This document shows positions 1-6,505 of a stretch of 64,000 nt of DNA, piece by piece (position 1 is the first letter of the stretch; each line of letters starts with the position of its first letter). This DNA comes from UKL13-2 sp031431435 (lineage in GTDB: Bacteria > Pseudomonadota > Gammaproteobacteria > Burkholderiales > Usitatibacteraceae): positions 1-64,000 of the forward strand of contig JANPDI010000155.1 of the NCBI GenBank assembly GCA_031431435.1, in the 5' to 3' direction. The notes under the pieces are model-generated. The model saw only the letters and a program-made list of their open reading frames with translations, made no database searches and was not told the DNA's origin. Made by a program: the position numbers and the translations under genes.

Positions 1-1
1 C

Positions 2-943
2 AAGTGGCTGCTCAAGCGCGAATATTGGGAACATAAGGGCGCATTTTTTTGGGCGCCCATCGTCATTGGTTCGATCATGGCACTATTTGTATTCGTCTCG
101 TTGATCATTGCCCTATCCGGGCTGAGCAGCGGCATGCAGATCAACGGGGTCGATGTGACCAATCTGGCGAGCATCATTACCCCGGAACAAAAAGCGGCAT
201 TTGCCGCCAAGTTCGCATTTGGCTACGCCGGCATTTCAATGCCGATTTTTATCGCGCTCGGGTTTTGCGTGTTCTTTTTCTGCCTCGGCGCCTTGTTTGA
301 CGAACGTCGTGATCGCAGCGTGTTGTTCTGGAAATCGCTGCCGCTTTCCGATCGCGCCACCGTGTTATCCAAGGTCGTCATCGCGATCGGCGTCGCGCCG
401 GCAATCGCCATTGTGGTCGGCTGCATCACATCGATTTTCATCGGGTTCTTGATCTGCCTTGCCGCCGCAATTACCGGCATCAATATTTTTGGTGAGGTGC
501 TTTCCTCGCCCGCAACTTATCTGGCACCGCTGCAGATTGCCGCGATGTTACCGATCTATGCGTTGTGGGCGTTACCCACCATCGGCTGGTTATTAATGGT
601 CTCGGCATGGGCGCGCAGCAAGCCCTTGTTGTGGGCGATTGGCGCGCCGGTGATGACCGGGATTTTGTTGAGCTGGGCGCAGCGGATGTTTTCCACCGAC
701 TGGAACACCGGTTGGTATTGGAAAAACGTGGTCGGACGGTTGCTGGCAAGCGTGTTACCCGGATCATGGATCTCGGAACAGGCGGGCGCGTCCGGCATGG
801 ATGTGCCAATCACTGCGATGAGTGGCGTGCTCAATCAATCATGGCAATTGCTTGGCCATGCGAATATCTGGGTCGGCGCGGTAGCCGGTATCGCGATGAT
901 CTATGCGGCAATCCGCCTGCGTGGGTGGCGCGACGAAGGCTGA
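2..943 (+). CDS. ABC-2 type transporter permease, 5'-truncated by window edge
   Basis: This is the C-terminal part (313 visible residues) of a membrane permease of an ABC-2 type exporter. The reading frame is open to the left edge and begins KWLLKREYWEHKGAFFWAP, the typical start of this permease group, so only a few residues are probably missing. Six or so hydrophobic segments alternate with short loops; a soluble stretch with FDERRDRSVLFWKSLPLSD follows the second segment, as is usual for these permeases. The ATPase partner should lie just left of the window. The exported substrate cannot be told. The ATG at 77 is internal and should not be taken as the start. Confidence 0.85.
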   Translation, partial: KWLLKREYWEHKGAFFWAPIVIGSIMALFVFVSLIIALSGLSSGMQINGVDVTNLASIITPEQKAAFAAKFAFGYAGISMPIFIALGFCVFFFCLGALFDERRDRSVLFWKSLPLSDRATVLSKVVIAIGVAPAIAIVVGCITSIFIGFLICLAAAITGINIFGEVLSSPATYLAPLQIAAMLPIYALWALPTIGWLLMVSAWARSKPLLWAIGAPVMTGILLSWAQRMFSTDWNTGWYWKNVVGRLLASVLPGSWISEQAGASGMDVPITAMSGVLNQSWQLLGHANIWVGAVAGIAMIYAAIRLRGWRDEG

Positions 944-959
944 CCCCCCAACCCCCAAG

Positions 960-1117
960 GGGTTTGCCTGTGATGGCACTTCCTTAGGCCTGTCATCCCG
1001 GCGGAAAACCACAAGGGTTGCGCCAGGGCGACAGCTTTAGGCGTTAGCGCACTAAGCGAAAAGCGATATCCGTTGCTGCGAAAAAGTGCTTAAGGTAGTG
1101 CCATGAGGGTTTGCCTG
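960..1117. mobile_element. MITE-like element (136 bp) with terminal inverted repeats and 11-bp direct repeats
   Basis: Positions 971-988 (TGATGGCACTTCCTTAGG) and the complement of 1106-1089 (TCATGGCACTACCTTAAG) agree at 15 of 18 bases as terminal inverted repeats. They are flanked directly by an identical 11-bp sequence, GGGTTTGCCTG, at 960-970 and 1107-1117, which looks like a target-site duplication. The 136-bp interior has no coding potential. The 18-bp ends and 10-13-bp duplication recall the IS4 group (from memory, not checked), so this would be a non-autonomous derivative. Confidence 0.65.
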
Positions 1118-1232
1118 CGTAACTTGCTGGCCGCTTGGTAAGCCCGCGCCTATTGAAGCGGAAAATTTGGCTGATAGACCAAATGCGTATGCGCTTTGTT
1201 CGCGAATGCCGTCAACCCACGCTGCCGGTTTC

Positions 1233-1278
1233 GTCAAAAAGTGCCGTTTGGCCATTACCGGTCATCGGCACTTTTGAC
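1233..1278. repeat. Long inverted repeat upstream of mini-gene 1
   Basis: GTCAAAAAGTGCCG at 1233-1246 pairs with CGGCACTTTTGAC at 1266-1278 with a single bulged A, leaving a 19-base loop. The right arm runs into TTGACA (1274-1279), a possible -35 element, so it could be a regulatory structure or operator, or the end of a small insertion. It is not present upstream of the paralogous mini-gene. Confidence 0.5.
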
Positions 1279-1389
1279 ATCTCAGGCACCATTTTTGCAA
1301 TTTGGTCGGAATGCGATGGCCTGTTGGGTGGGTGATCAATAAAGTACGTTCATCAACAACACACCAACAACCGATTAAAGGAAACCATC
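1274..1389 (+). promoter_or_regulatory. Conserved upstream block of mini-gene 1
   Basis: This stretch aligns with 2539-2641 in front of the second mini-gene. Shared blocks are TTTTTGC followed seven bases later by GGTCGGA(A/T)TG, then CAATAAAGT, ATCAAC and finally AAGGAAACCA(T/C)C directly before ATG. In this copy GG (1285-1286) and GC (1297-1298) are exactly 12 bases apart in AGGCAC-N5-TTGCA, which fits a sigma-54 -24/-12 element, but the other copy lacks the -24 GG. TTGACA at 1274 is an alternative -35. The promoter type is therefore undecided. Confidence 0.55.
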
Positions 1390-1602
1390 ATGACAACCCC
1401 AACCAACCACAGCAAAGACAACATCGGCGCCACCACATTGCTCATTTCATTGTTCCTCATGCTGCTCGCCGGTGTACTCAGCAACCCGGCCGTCGCCAAG
1501 TCAACCACAACACCTGTCGTCAAGTCATTCGTCGCCCCGGCATCCTACGGCAGCAGCGTCAAAGTCGACACGATTGTTGTGACGGCAACCAGACTGAAAT
1601 AA
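1390..1602 (+). CDS. Small exported protein ending in a TonB box (mini-gene 1)
   Basis: A 70-residue protein that I cannot assign to a named family. A polar N-terminus is followed by a hydrophobic core (residues 15-31) and the sequence NPAVA-K, a good signal peptidase I site after residue 36, leaving a mature peptide of 34 residues. The peptide ends VDTIVVTATRLK. This matches TonB boxes of outer-membrane receptors (BtuB has DTLVVTANR), which normally sit at the mature N-terminus ahead of a plug and barrel; here the protein stops instead. The start is set by AAGG five bases or so before ATG. A paralogue lies at 2642-2866, and a terminator follows at 1698-1736. Binding to TonB is inference; a decayed receptor is the main alternative and is less likely given the duplicate. 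Confidence 0.75.
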   Translation: MTTPTNHSKDNIGATTLLISLFLMLLAGVLSNPAVAKSTTTPVVKSFVAPASYGSSVKVDTIVVTATRLK

Positions 1603-1697
1603 GGACGCACCATTACAATCGGTTTGTTGATGCTCTTCTGCAGGTGATTGACCCGGTTGCGTTTTGCAGCCGCTGAACAAACAATTGATGTAACTAA

Positions 1698-1736
1698 AAA
1701 AGAACGGCGGACATTGTCCGCCGTTTTTATTTTTTC
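1698..1736. terminator. Bidirectional intrinsic terminator after mini-gene 1
   Basis: AACGGCGGAC and GTCCGCCGTT (1703-1725) form a perfect stem around a short loop, with A-rich sequence on the left and TTTTT on the right, so it can serve the mini-gene and the convergent lipoprotein gene ending at 1763. The stem CGGCGGAC is the same as in the terminator after mini-gene 2. Confidence 0.85.
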
Positions 1737-1762
1737 TCACGCTGCAGCGGGCCGATTCGGTG

Positions 1763-2431
1763 CTAACTCACCACCCCTTTGCTGAGCCATTGGCGCCACA
1801 CTTTGATTTCGCGCCCGGAAAGCAGTGGGTCGGCATTCTGTTGAATCAACTCCAATAATTTTTTGTTATCGGTTGTCCGGCTGAATAATATTTCGGCGAC
1901 CGGCCCGGTTTCAGGCGAATACCAGGCACCGAAGCTGCCGTTGGCGACAAGTCCCTTCAACACCAACCTGTCGCGTCGTGATGCCTGCTCGTCTGCTGTG
2001 CGCATGATCTGAACAATACGCACCTCCTCAATGCCGTTTGGGTCAATGCCTGACGTATTGAGCGGTTTGTGAACCGTGCACGGTACCGCATTTAGCACCA
2101 TGTAACCATCGCGAACGTACTGGTCGGGTTGAAAATAGGACTCGACAATAGCCCTCGACGGCGCGGCTACCACCACGATGCCGCGCTTCAACCCGGATGG
2201 ATCCTGCAGCGGGCCTGCGGCGGAGAGCTTTTTCAGATCAAACAGGCGTTTGAAATTGGCGATATGGCCGCGCTGCATGGTCTCGCCGAGTACCTTATCG
2301 GTAACGGGTTTATTTGTTTCCAGAAAAATAAACCAGGTTCTGTCTGCCATGATTGATGCTTCATGCATTGATGAAACACATCCCGCGATTAGTAATGCGG
2401 ATAGCCCGCAGGTGATCAGTTTAAATCTCAT
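1763..2431 (-). CDS. YCII-like lipoprotein
   Basis: A 222-residue putative lipoprotein. The start at 2431 is preferred over the upstream in-frame codon because GGAGG lies just before it and the protein then opens with a lipoprotein signal, LLIAGC, with the lipidated cysteine at residue 18. Residues of about 25 to 125 (ADRTWFIFLETNKP..., RGHIANFKRL, AAGPL, FQPDQYVRDGYM) resemble the YCII-related fold, a ferredoxin-like dimeric domain whose members are mostly of unknown function. A second half of unknown type follows. It lies between the two TonB-box mini-genes in the opposite direction and converges on the first. Whether it works with them is unknown. Membrane anchoring in the periplasm is inferred from the lipobox. 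Confidence 0.65.
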   Translation of the reverse strand: MRFKLITCGLSALLIAGCVSSMHEASIMADRTWFIFLETNKPVTDKVLGETMQRGHIANFKRLFDLKKLSAAGPLQDPSGLKRGIVVVAAPSRAIVESYFQPDQYVRDGYMVLNAVPCTVHKPLNTSGIDPNGIEEVRIVQIMRTADEQASRRDRLVLKGLVANGSFGAWYSPETGPVAEILFSRTTDNKKLLELIQQNADPLLSGREIKVWRQWLSKGVVS

Positions 2432-2538
2432 GGGTATTCCTCCTTGCGTCTGTGGTGTCGCAAAGGATAGCGGATGTTGCACTTCGTGTTTCGCTGCGGC
2501 CGCGACTGCCCGTGCCCGGCAGACATTTCATCGGCGAT

Positions 2539-2641
2539 TTTGTCGACTCACACCGTGTTTTTGCCGGCTGGTCGGATTGTCGTGGCGCGTTCGACGCGCG
2601 ACCAATAAAGTGATCACATCAACCAAACCAAGGAAACCACC
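2539..2641 (+). promoter_or_regulatory. Conserved upstream block of mini-gene 2
   Basis: Counterpart of the block before mini-gene 1. TTTTTGC (2558-2564), GGTCGGATTG (2570-2579), CAATAAAGT, ATCAAC and AAGGAAACCACC before ATG are shared. CGCGTTCGACGCGCG at 2586-2600 is a short palindromic stretch seen only here. The -24 GG of a sigma-54 promoter is missing. Confidence 0.5.
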
Positions 2642-2866
2642 ATGAACATGAATACCACAACGATGAACAAAGATGAAACCGGTTACACCACGCTGCTGGC
2701 TGCAATGCTTGTCATGATTGCCGCCGCCACCTTTAGCAGCATGCCTGCTGTGGCGAAGGTATCTGCCGACGCCCCAGTAAAATCAGTCGCTGCTTCGAGG
2801 GTCGACAGCCGCTCAACCGACGCAAACGTCGAAACGATTGTTGTCACCGCCACCCGTTTGAAATAA
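2642..2866 (+). CDS. Small exported protein ending in a TonB box (mini-gene 2)
   Basis: A 74-residue paralogue of the protein at 1390-1602. Residues 16-34 form the hydrophobic signal core, followed by MPAVA-K, so cleavage after residue 38 would release a 36-residue peptide. The linker differs from the first copy (only PVKS and scattered residues are shared), while the end NVETIVVTATRLK is almost identical, as is the stop position. This pattern, a conserved export signal and C-terminal motif with a free linker, suggests that the C-terminus is the working part. The start follows AAGGAAACCACC. A near-identical terminator follows at 2952-2979. No homologue with a known function is recognised. The interaction with TonB is inferred from the motif alone. 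Confidence 0.75.
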   Translation: MNMNTTTMNKDETGYTTLLAAMLVMIAAATFSSMPAVAKVSADAPVKSVAASRVDSRSTDANVETIVVTATRLK

Positions 2867-2951
2867 CGCAATTTCCATTGGGTTGGTTGTGTGGTGTTTG
2901 CATCATTCGCGTTTAGCGGCGATGGCGCCGGAAACGCAGGCAGTCGAATAA

Positions 2952-2979
2952 AAAACGGCGGACTTTGGTCCGCCGTTTT
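2952..2979. terminator. Bidirectional intrinsic terminator after mini-gene 2
   Basis: AAAACGGCGGAC / GTCCGCCGTTTT form a perfect stem with a short loop and a T run. The stem is the same as after mini-gene 1, which supports duplication of the whole transcription unit. It also serves the convergent S4-domain gene ending at 2985. Confidence 0.85.
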
Positions 2980-2984
2980 TTGTT

Positions 2985-3692
2985 TCAGAATCGTTCGCCG
3001 GGTGGCAAATATCGCCACTGTCCGATTGGCAATTTTCCCATGGAAATTTTGCCGATGCGGATGCGTTTCATCGAGATAACGCGCAGGCCGACGGCTTGGC
3101 ACATGTGTGTTATCTGGCCGTGTTGAACAGCTTTGACGGCAAACCGCAATCGCGTTTCGTTTTGCCAGCTTACTTTTGCCGGCGGTAGTGCCTTGCCATT
3201 AAATCTAATGCCGTGATTCAATTGCTTAAGTCCGTTGGCGACGATTTCACCGGCCACTTCAACGACGTATTCCTGCTCGACCGTGGCGGCATCGTTGACA
3301 AGTTTTCGTACCACGCGCCAATCCTGGGTGAAGACCGCCAACCCGCCGGCATTGGGCTGCAGCGGCAGGGTGGCGGTCTGGCGCGAGAAATGCCGTTTGA
3401 GCGGCTCAATGCCTGAGTTGTCGTCTGTTGCACGGTTATCGATTGAAATGACGGGCAGTTCGTCTGCGGCGAGACCGGCGGGTTGGTGAACAAGGAAAGT
3501 CACCAGTTCAACCGGCGACGGCGAGGCATCCGGGTGTAAGACGATGGTTTGATTCGTCACCCGTGATTCCGGCTCATTCACAACCACGCCGTCTACGCTG
3601 ACCCACCCACCCTCGATATATCGTTCCGCATCGCTGCGCGAACACGGCACCATTTCAGCAATTCGTTTGGCAAGTCGTACGGGCTCGGTCAT
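2985..3692 (-). CDS. S4-domain pseudouridine synthase-like protein, catalytic Asp missing
   Basis: A 235-residue protein of the RsuA/RluF type. An S4 RNA-binding domain occupies about residues 5-50 (RLAKRIAEMVPCSRSDAERYIEGGWV); the pseudouridine synthase-like domain follows, ending with the typical QITHMCQAVGLRVISMKRIRIG and LPIGQWRYL. In active members the catalytic loop reads GRLDxxSxGL; here the matching stretch is LPLQPNAGGLAVFTQD, so the aspartate that makes the isomerisation possible is replaced by glutamine. Related S4 proteins with this loop occur in other proteobacteria as far as I recall, so it may be a stable non-catalytic or differently acting group and not a broken gene. It would bind rRNA in the cytoplasm. 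It converges on mini-gene 2. Confidence 0.75.
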   Translation of the reverse strand: MTEPVRLAKRIAEMVPCSRSDAERYIEGGWVSVDGVVVNEPESRVTNQTIVLHPDASPSPVELVTFLVHQPAGLAADELPVISIDNRATDDNSGIEPLKRHFSRQTATLPLQPNAGGLAVFTQDWRVVRKLVNDAATVEQEYVVEVAGEIVANGLKQLNHGIRFNGKALPPAKVSWQNETRLRFAVKAVQHGQITHMCQAVGLRVISMKRIRIGKISMGKLPIGQWRYLPPGERF

Positions 3693-3895
3693 GTTGCGTC
3701 GTCGTTGATTGGGAGCGCCATTGTAGGCGCGTATTGCCCGTGGTTGGGTATATGCGGCACTTCGGATCGGACTTGCGCGCCGGGACCTTGCGTTACCTGC
3801 TCTTTCCCGAGTGACGGAACGCCCTTCGGTCGCGCGGGTAACGTTTGAGATCGCCCTGGCTGCGTAAATTCATTCCGGATGATTTATCCTTGATC

Positions 3896-4150
3896 ATGAC
3901 TTCCGCAAATACCGAGCCGACCGTAACAAGCTTGGATGGCATCACGCTTGCCGCAATGGTCACCCATCTGGTCGACACGATTGGCTGGGACGCGATGGCC
4001 GTGGAAGTGCCGATTCGGTGTTTTCAGCACGACCCCAGCATCAAGTCGAGCCTGACATTTCTGCGCCGGACGCCCTGGGCGCGCCAGCGTGTCGAACAGC
4101 TTTATATAGACATCGCTCGACGCGCGCCACCACAAGTTCCCAGCGAATAG
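3896..4150 (+). CDS. VF530-family DNA-binding protein
   Basis: An 84-residue protein of the VF530 (DUF2132) family, small helical proteins proposed to bind DNA. The family pattern is plain: LDGITLAAMVTHLVDTIGW, then CFQHDPSIKSSLTFLRRTPWARQRVEQLYI. The ATG at 3896 is chosen because the conserved part starts soon after; an in-frame ATG at 3845 would add 17 unconserved residues. No good ribosome-binding site is visible for either. It stands alone between the S4 gene and the PadR regulator. An imperfect inverted repeat (GTTTGTTTG at 4155-4163, CAAACAAAC at 4202-4210) follows the gene. The cellular role is unknown. Confidence 0.8.
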   Translation: MTSANTEPTVTSLDGITLAAMVTHLVDTIGWDAMAVEVPIRCFQHDPSIKSSLTFLRRTPWARQRVEQLYIDIARRAPPQVPSE

Positions 4151-4271
4151 CGTTGTTTGTTTGCCTGGCGTTTGACGCAAATAGCGGTCGAATCGCCTGT
4201 CCAAACAAACGCTTTACGCGCGTGCTCGCTGCACCCGATCGCTAACTGATGACTTTGTCACAAAAGACTTC

Positions 4272-4318
4272 TTGACAGCCATTACCTATGCGTCGTACAG
4301 TGTGTAATACATTGTGTA
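4272..4318 (+). promoter_or_regulatory. Promoter with tandem PadR-type operator
   Basis: TTGACA at 4272-4277 is a perfect -35 hexamer; TACAGT 18 bases on (4296-4301) is the likely -10. The -10 region lies inside two tandem dyads TACA-N3-TGTA at 4296-4306 and 4308-4318, one base apart. Repression of the padR-HAAS operon by its own PadR protein at this place is the simplest reading. Confidence 0.65.
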
Positions 4319-4344
4319 TGTCGTATAGGGTAGATTGGGGAAAC

Positions 4345-4716
4345 ATGGAAGACGACCTGTTTGAAAAGCTCCGACAAGAGCTGCGGCGCGGCAGCCTCAT
4401 CTTGGCTGTATTGGTGCAACTCAGAAGTGAGCACTACGGTTACACCTTACGCAAGGCGCTCGCCGCACATGGCTTGGATATTGATGAAAGCACGCTGTAC
4501 CCGTTGTTACGTCGTCTCGAGACACAGGGGCTGCTGACCAGCGAATGGCGGGAAGAGGACAAACGCAACAAACGGTTCTATCGACTATCGACCGAAGGCC
4601 GGCCGATTCTAGACCAGTTGCTCAGTGAATGGCGCGCCATTGATGGTGCCCTCACCAGCATCGGAATGGCCAGCCCGCCGCAAGCAGCAGACACCGGCGC
4701 CAACGAACCAACGTAA
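4345..4716 (+). CDS. PadR-family transcriptional regulator
   Basis: A 123-residue winged-helix repressor of the PadR family. The N-terminal domain has the expected order: a helix with ELRRGSLILAVLVQL, then YGYTLRKALAAHGLDIDESTLYPLLRRLETQGLLTSEW and the wing EEDKRNKRFYRLSTEGRPIL; a short C-terminal dimerisation helix follows. The ATG at 4345 is chosen because GGGG lies a few bases before it; the in-frame ATG at 4288 would place the promoter and operator inside the coding sequence. It is followed 13 bases later by the HAAS-domain gene, a pairing common in bacteria. Autoregulation through the tandem TACA-N3-TGTA sites is inferred. The inducer is unknown. Confidence 0.9.
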   Translation: MEDDLFEKLRQELRRGSLILAVLVQLRSEHYGYTLRKALAAHGLDIDESTLYPLLRRLETQGLLTSEWREEDKRNKRFYRLSTEGRPILDQLLSEWRAIDGALTSIGMASPPQAADTGANEPT

Positions 4717-4729
4717 AAGGAACAACATC

Positions 4730-5692
4730 ATGGAACTCGTAGAACGCTATTTACAGGCGGTGAAAGGCTATTTACCGGCGGCGCAGCAACACGACATCAT
4801 CGCCGAGCTCAAAGACGATCTGTTGTCACAGATTGAAGAAAAGGAAGCCGGGCTCCAACGGGCGCTGACCGATGCCGAGCAACAGGCATTCATCAAACAA
4901 TCGGGGCACCCGATGCTGGTCGCGAGCCGCTACCTGCCGCAGCAGCACCTGATTGGCCCGGCCATGTATCCATTTTGGTGGGCCAGCCAACGCATCATGT
5001 TGTTTGTGATCGCGGCGGTCTATGGTCTGCTGGCCGGTGTTCATGCCCTGTCAAATGCCAATCCCGTTCAGGCATTCTTTCAGGCAGTGGCCCAGGCGAC
5101 AAACAGCTTCGTCGGTACGGCGTTGCTTTACGCCGCTGTTATTACCATTGTGTTCTGGTTTTTTGAACGTAACCAGATCCGGTTTGGTTTTCTGGCGAAC
5201 TGGAACCCGGCCAAACTCGCCCCCGTCAAGAACAAGTTGCTGATCAAACGCAGTGAGTCGCTGTTTGAGGTGGTCGCGGAAACGATATTCCTGCTTTGGT
5301 GGGTTGGCGCGATCAGCTTTGCAACGAGCTTCTATCACCATGGCAAAGCGGTACCATTCGAGATGTCACCCGCTTGGGAACCCTTTTGGTGGGGAATACT
5401 CGCGGTGTCGATCGGCGGCATCATCCTTGCCGTCGCGAACCTATTGTGGCCGTATTGGACGCGGCGCAGACTGCTGTTGGGAATCGTTTTGAACGTGATT
5501 GCAATTGGCATAGCCTATATGCTGTTTCAACAAGACGTCTTGATCGTTGTCGGCGATACCAGTATTGAAATTGCGAAATTTGGCAACGCCGACGCCCTGT
5601 TGAACAAATCTGCCCACGGACTGTTGATCGTATTGGCGCTCGTTTGGTCAATCGAGATCATTCAATACACAAGAAAATTGTTGGCGCGCTAA
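4730..5692 (+). CDS. HAAS-domain membrane protein, partner of PadR
   Basis: A 320-residue integral membrane protein. Residues 1 to about 80 (MELVERYLQAVKGYL, HDIIAELKDDLLSQIEEKEA, LTDAEQQAFIKQSGHPMLVASRYLP) are a helical HAAS domain, which is found next to PadR regulators. Hydrophobic segments follow near residues 90-115, 130-150, 185-205, 220-250, 255-275 and 295-315, so five or six membrane spans are likely. Start at 4730 behind AAAGG; the longer in-frame opening overlaps padR and lacks a ribosome-binding site. It is co-transcribed with padR. Proteins of this layout are thought to sense or transmit a membrane signal, but no ligand or partner can be read from the sequence. Confidence 0.8.
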   Translation: MELVERYLQAVKGYLPAAQQHDIIAELKDDLLSQIEEKEAGLQRALTDAEQQAFIKQSGHPMLVASRYLPQQHLIGPAMYPFWWASQRIMLFVIAAVYGLLAGVHALSNANPVQAFFQAVAQATNSFVGTALLYAAVITIVFWFFERNQIRFGFLANWNPAKLAPVKNKLLIKRSESLFEVVAETIFLLWWVGAISFATSFYHHGKAVPFEMSPAWEPFWWGILAVSIGGIILAVANLLWPYWTRRRLLLGIVLNVIAIGIAYMLFQQDVLIVVGDTSIEIAKFGNADALLNKSAHGLLIVLALVWSIEIIQYTRKLLAR

Positions 5693-5764
5693 CATACCCG
5701 CATAAGCTAGGTACCATCAACACCACGCAATCAAACGTTGCTTCTCCCCTGCCGGAAACCCAAT

Positions 5765-6127
5765 ATGAAACAACATTTATCCCGCGATCAGTTTGAAGCA
5801 CTTGAACAAGTCAGCAAGTTGCCAAAAGGCACCAAACCCAGCGCGTGCGTGGCGCGCAATGGCAAGTTCCTCACCGGCATCAAGCTGCTTGATCACCGCC
5901 GCGACGGCAGTTATGCATTGACCGATAAGGGCCGCGAGGCGCTGTTCGTCAAAAACTGTATTGCCGGATTAAGCGCGATTGCGCTCGATGCAAATACCAA
6001 GCTTGACCCCGACATTGCCACCTTTCTCGGTCGAAAAAGTTACATCGTCGCCGGCACCGTTCCCGGCCGATTTGAGGTGACCGAAAAAGGTCGGGAGTGC
6101 CTGGCCGATATCGCACTCAATCCTTGA
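5765..6127 (+). CDS. Hypothetical protein with two similar halves
   Basis: A 120-residue soluble protein that I do not recognise. It seems to hold two related segments: GSYALTDKGREALFV in the first half and GRFEVTEKGRECLADI at the end, each the pattern of a winged-helix wing followed by a helix. An ancestral duplication of a winged-helix unit is plausible. No signal peptide, membrane segment or cysteine pair is present. The ATG at 5765 is preferred to an earlier in-frame codon because the extra residues are not domain-like; no strong ribosome-binding site helps. It lies 72 bases after the HAAS gene and may have its own promoter. A DNA-binding role would be a guess. Confidence 0.6.
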   Translation: MKQHLSRDQFEALEQVSKLPKGTKPSACVARNGKFLTGIKLLDHRRDGSYALTDKGREALFVKNCIAGLSAIALDANTKLDPDIATFLGRKSYIVAGTVPGRFEVTEKGRECLADIALNP

Positions 6128-6505
6128 AACAGGACGGCCATGGCATTGCGACACCAATCTCAATGTCGCAACGAACGCCACATTGGCTCAATATCAGCCC
6201 TTCATCATGTGTCGCGTGCCAATACACCCGGCAATAACGCCAGCCCGCCATTCGGTTACACGTCTTGATGAGGAGATTTCTTGAAACGACTGTCCTGTTT
6301 GTTGGTCGCGCCGACAATCTGCTCACCGGCTTTCGCCGCAACGCTTCCCATCGTTACGACCGCAGCCGCCACGCCCGGCTATCTGGTGGTGCTGGGGCGA
6401 TGCCTGCCGCAAGGCGATCCGGCTGCGTGACAATGCGGGCGTTTTGCCCTGGTCGGGCTGAAAGGCAATGCTGACCGCACGCCATTTGACCCGCCTGGGC
6501 CGATG
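6128..6505. other. Region with only a doubtful small gene
   Basis: These 378 bases hold no convincing gene apart from the possible small secreted protein at 6281-6430. No terminator is obvious between the two convergent sides. Confidence 0.5.
6281..6430 (+). CDS. Possible small secreted protein, TTG start, perhaps frameshifted
   Basis: A TTG codon at 6281 lies behind AGGAG at an ideal distance and opens a 49-codon frame with a clear signal peptide (LKRLSCLLVAPTICSPAFA). After about residue 37 the frame ends soon, while a neighbouring frame continues with a protein-like stretch, WCWGDACRKAIRLRDNAG, up to a stop near 6460. A frameshift in a short secreted-protein gene would explain both. No family is recognised. 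It faces the phosphatase-like gene ending at 6506. Confidence 0.35.
   Translation: MKRLSCLLVAPTICSPAFAATLPIVTTAAATPGYLVVLGRCLPQGDPAA

Larger units (their letters stand above)
944..1389. other. Gene-poor region between the permease and the first mini-gene
   Basis: This 446-base gap contains the MITE-like element (960-1117), a stretch without visible signals (1118-1232), a long imperfect hairpin (1233-1278) and the upstream region of the mini-gene at 1390. Short open frames here have no ribosome-binding site or recognisable product. Confidence 0.6.

Noticed and set aside
2545..2565. Sigma-54 promoter before mini-gene 2
   Set aside because: TTTTTGCC fits the -12 element, but the -24 GG is missing at the required distance.
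1390..2866. TonB-box mini-genes as truncated receptor pseudogenes
   Set aside because: Both copies stop at the same residue, keep the same leader and terminator, and no plug-like sequence follows in any frame. Kept as genes, with this as the main alternative.
3791..3843. Inverted repeat CGTTACC / GGTAACG before the VF530 gene
   Set aside because: Seven-base stem with a 39-base loop; too weak to call a structure.
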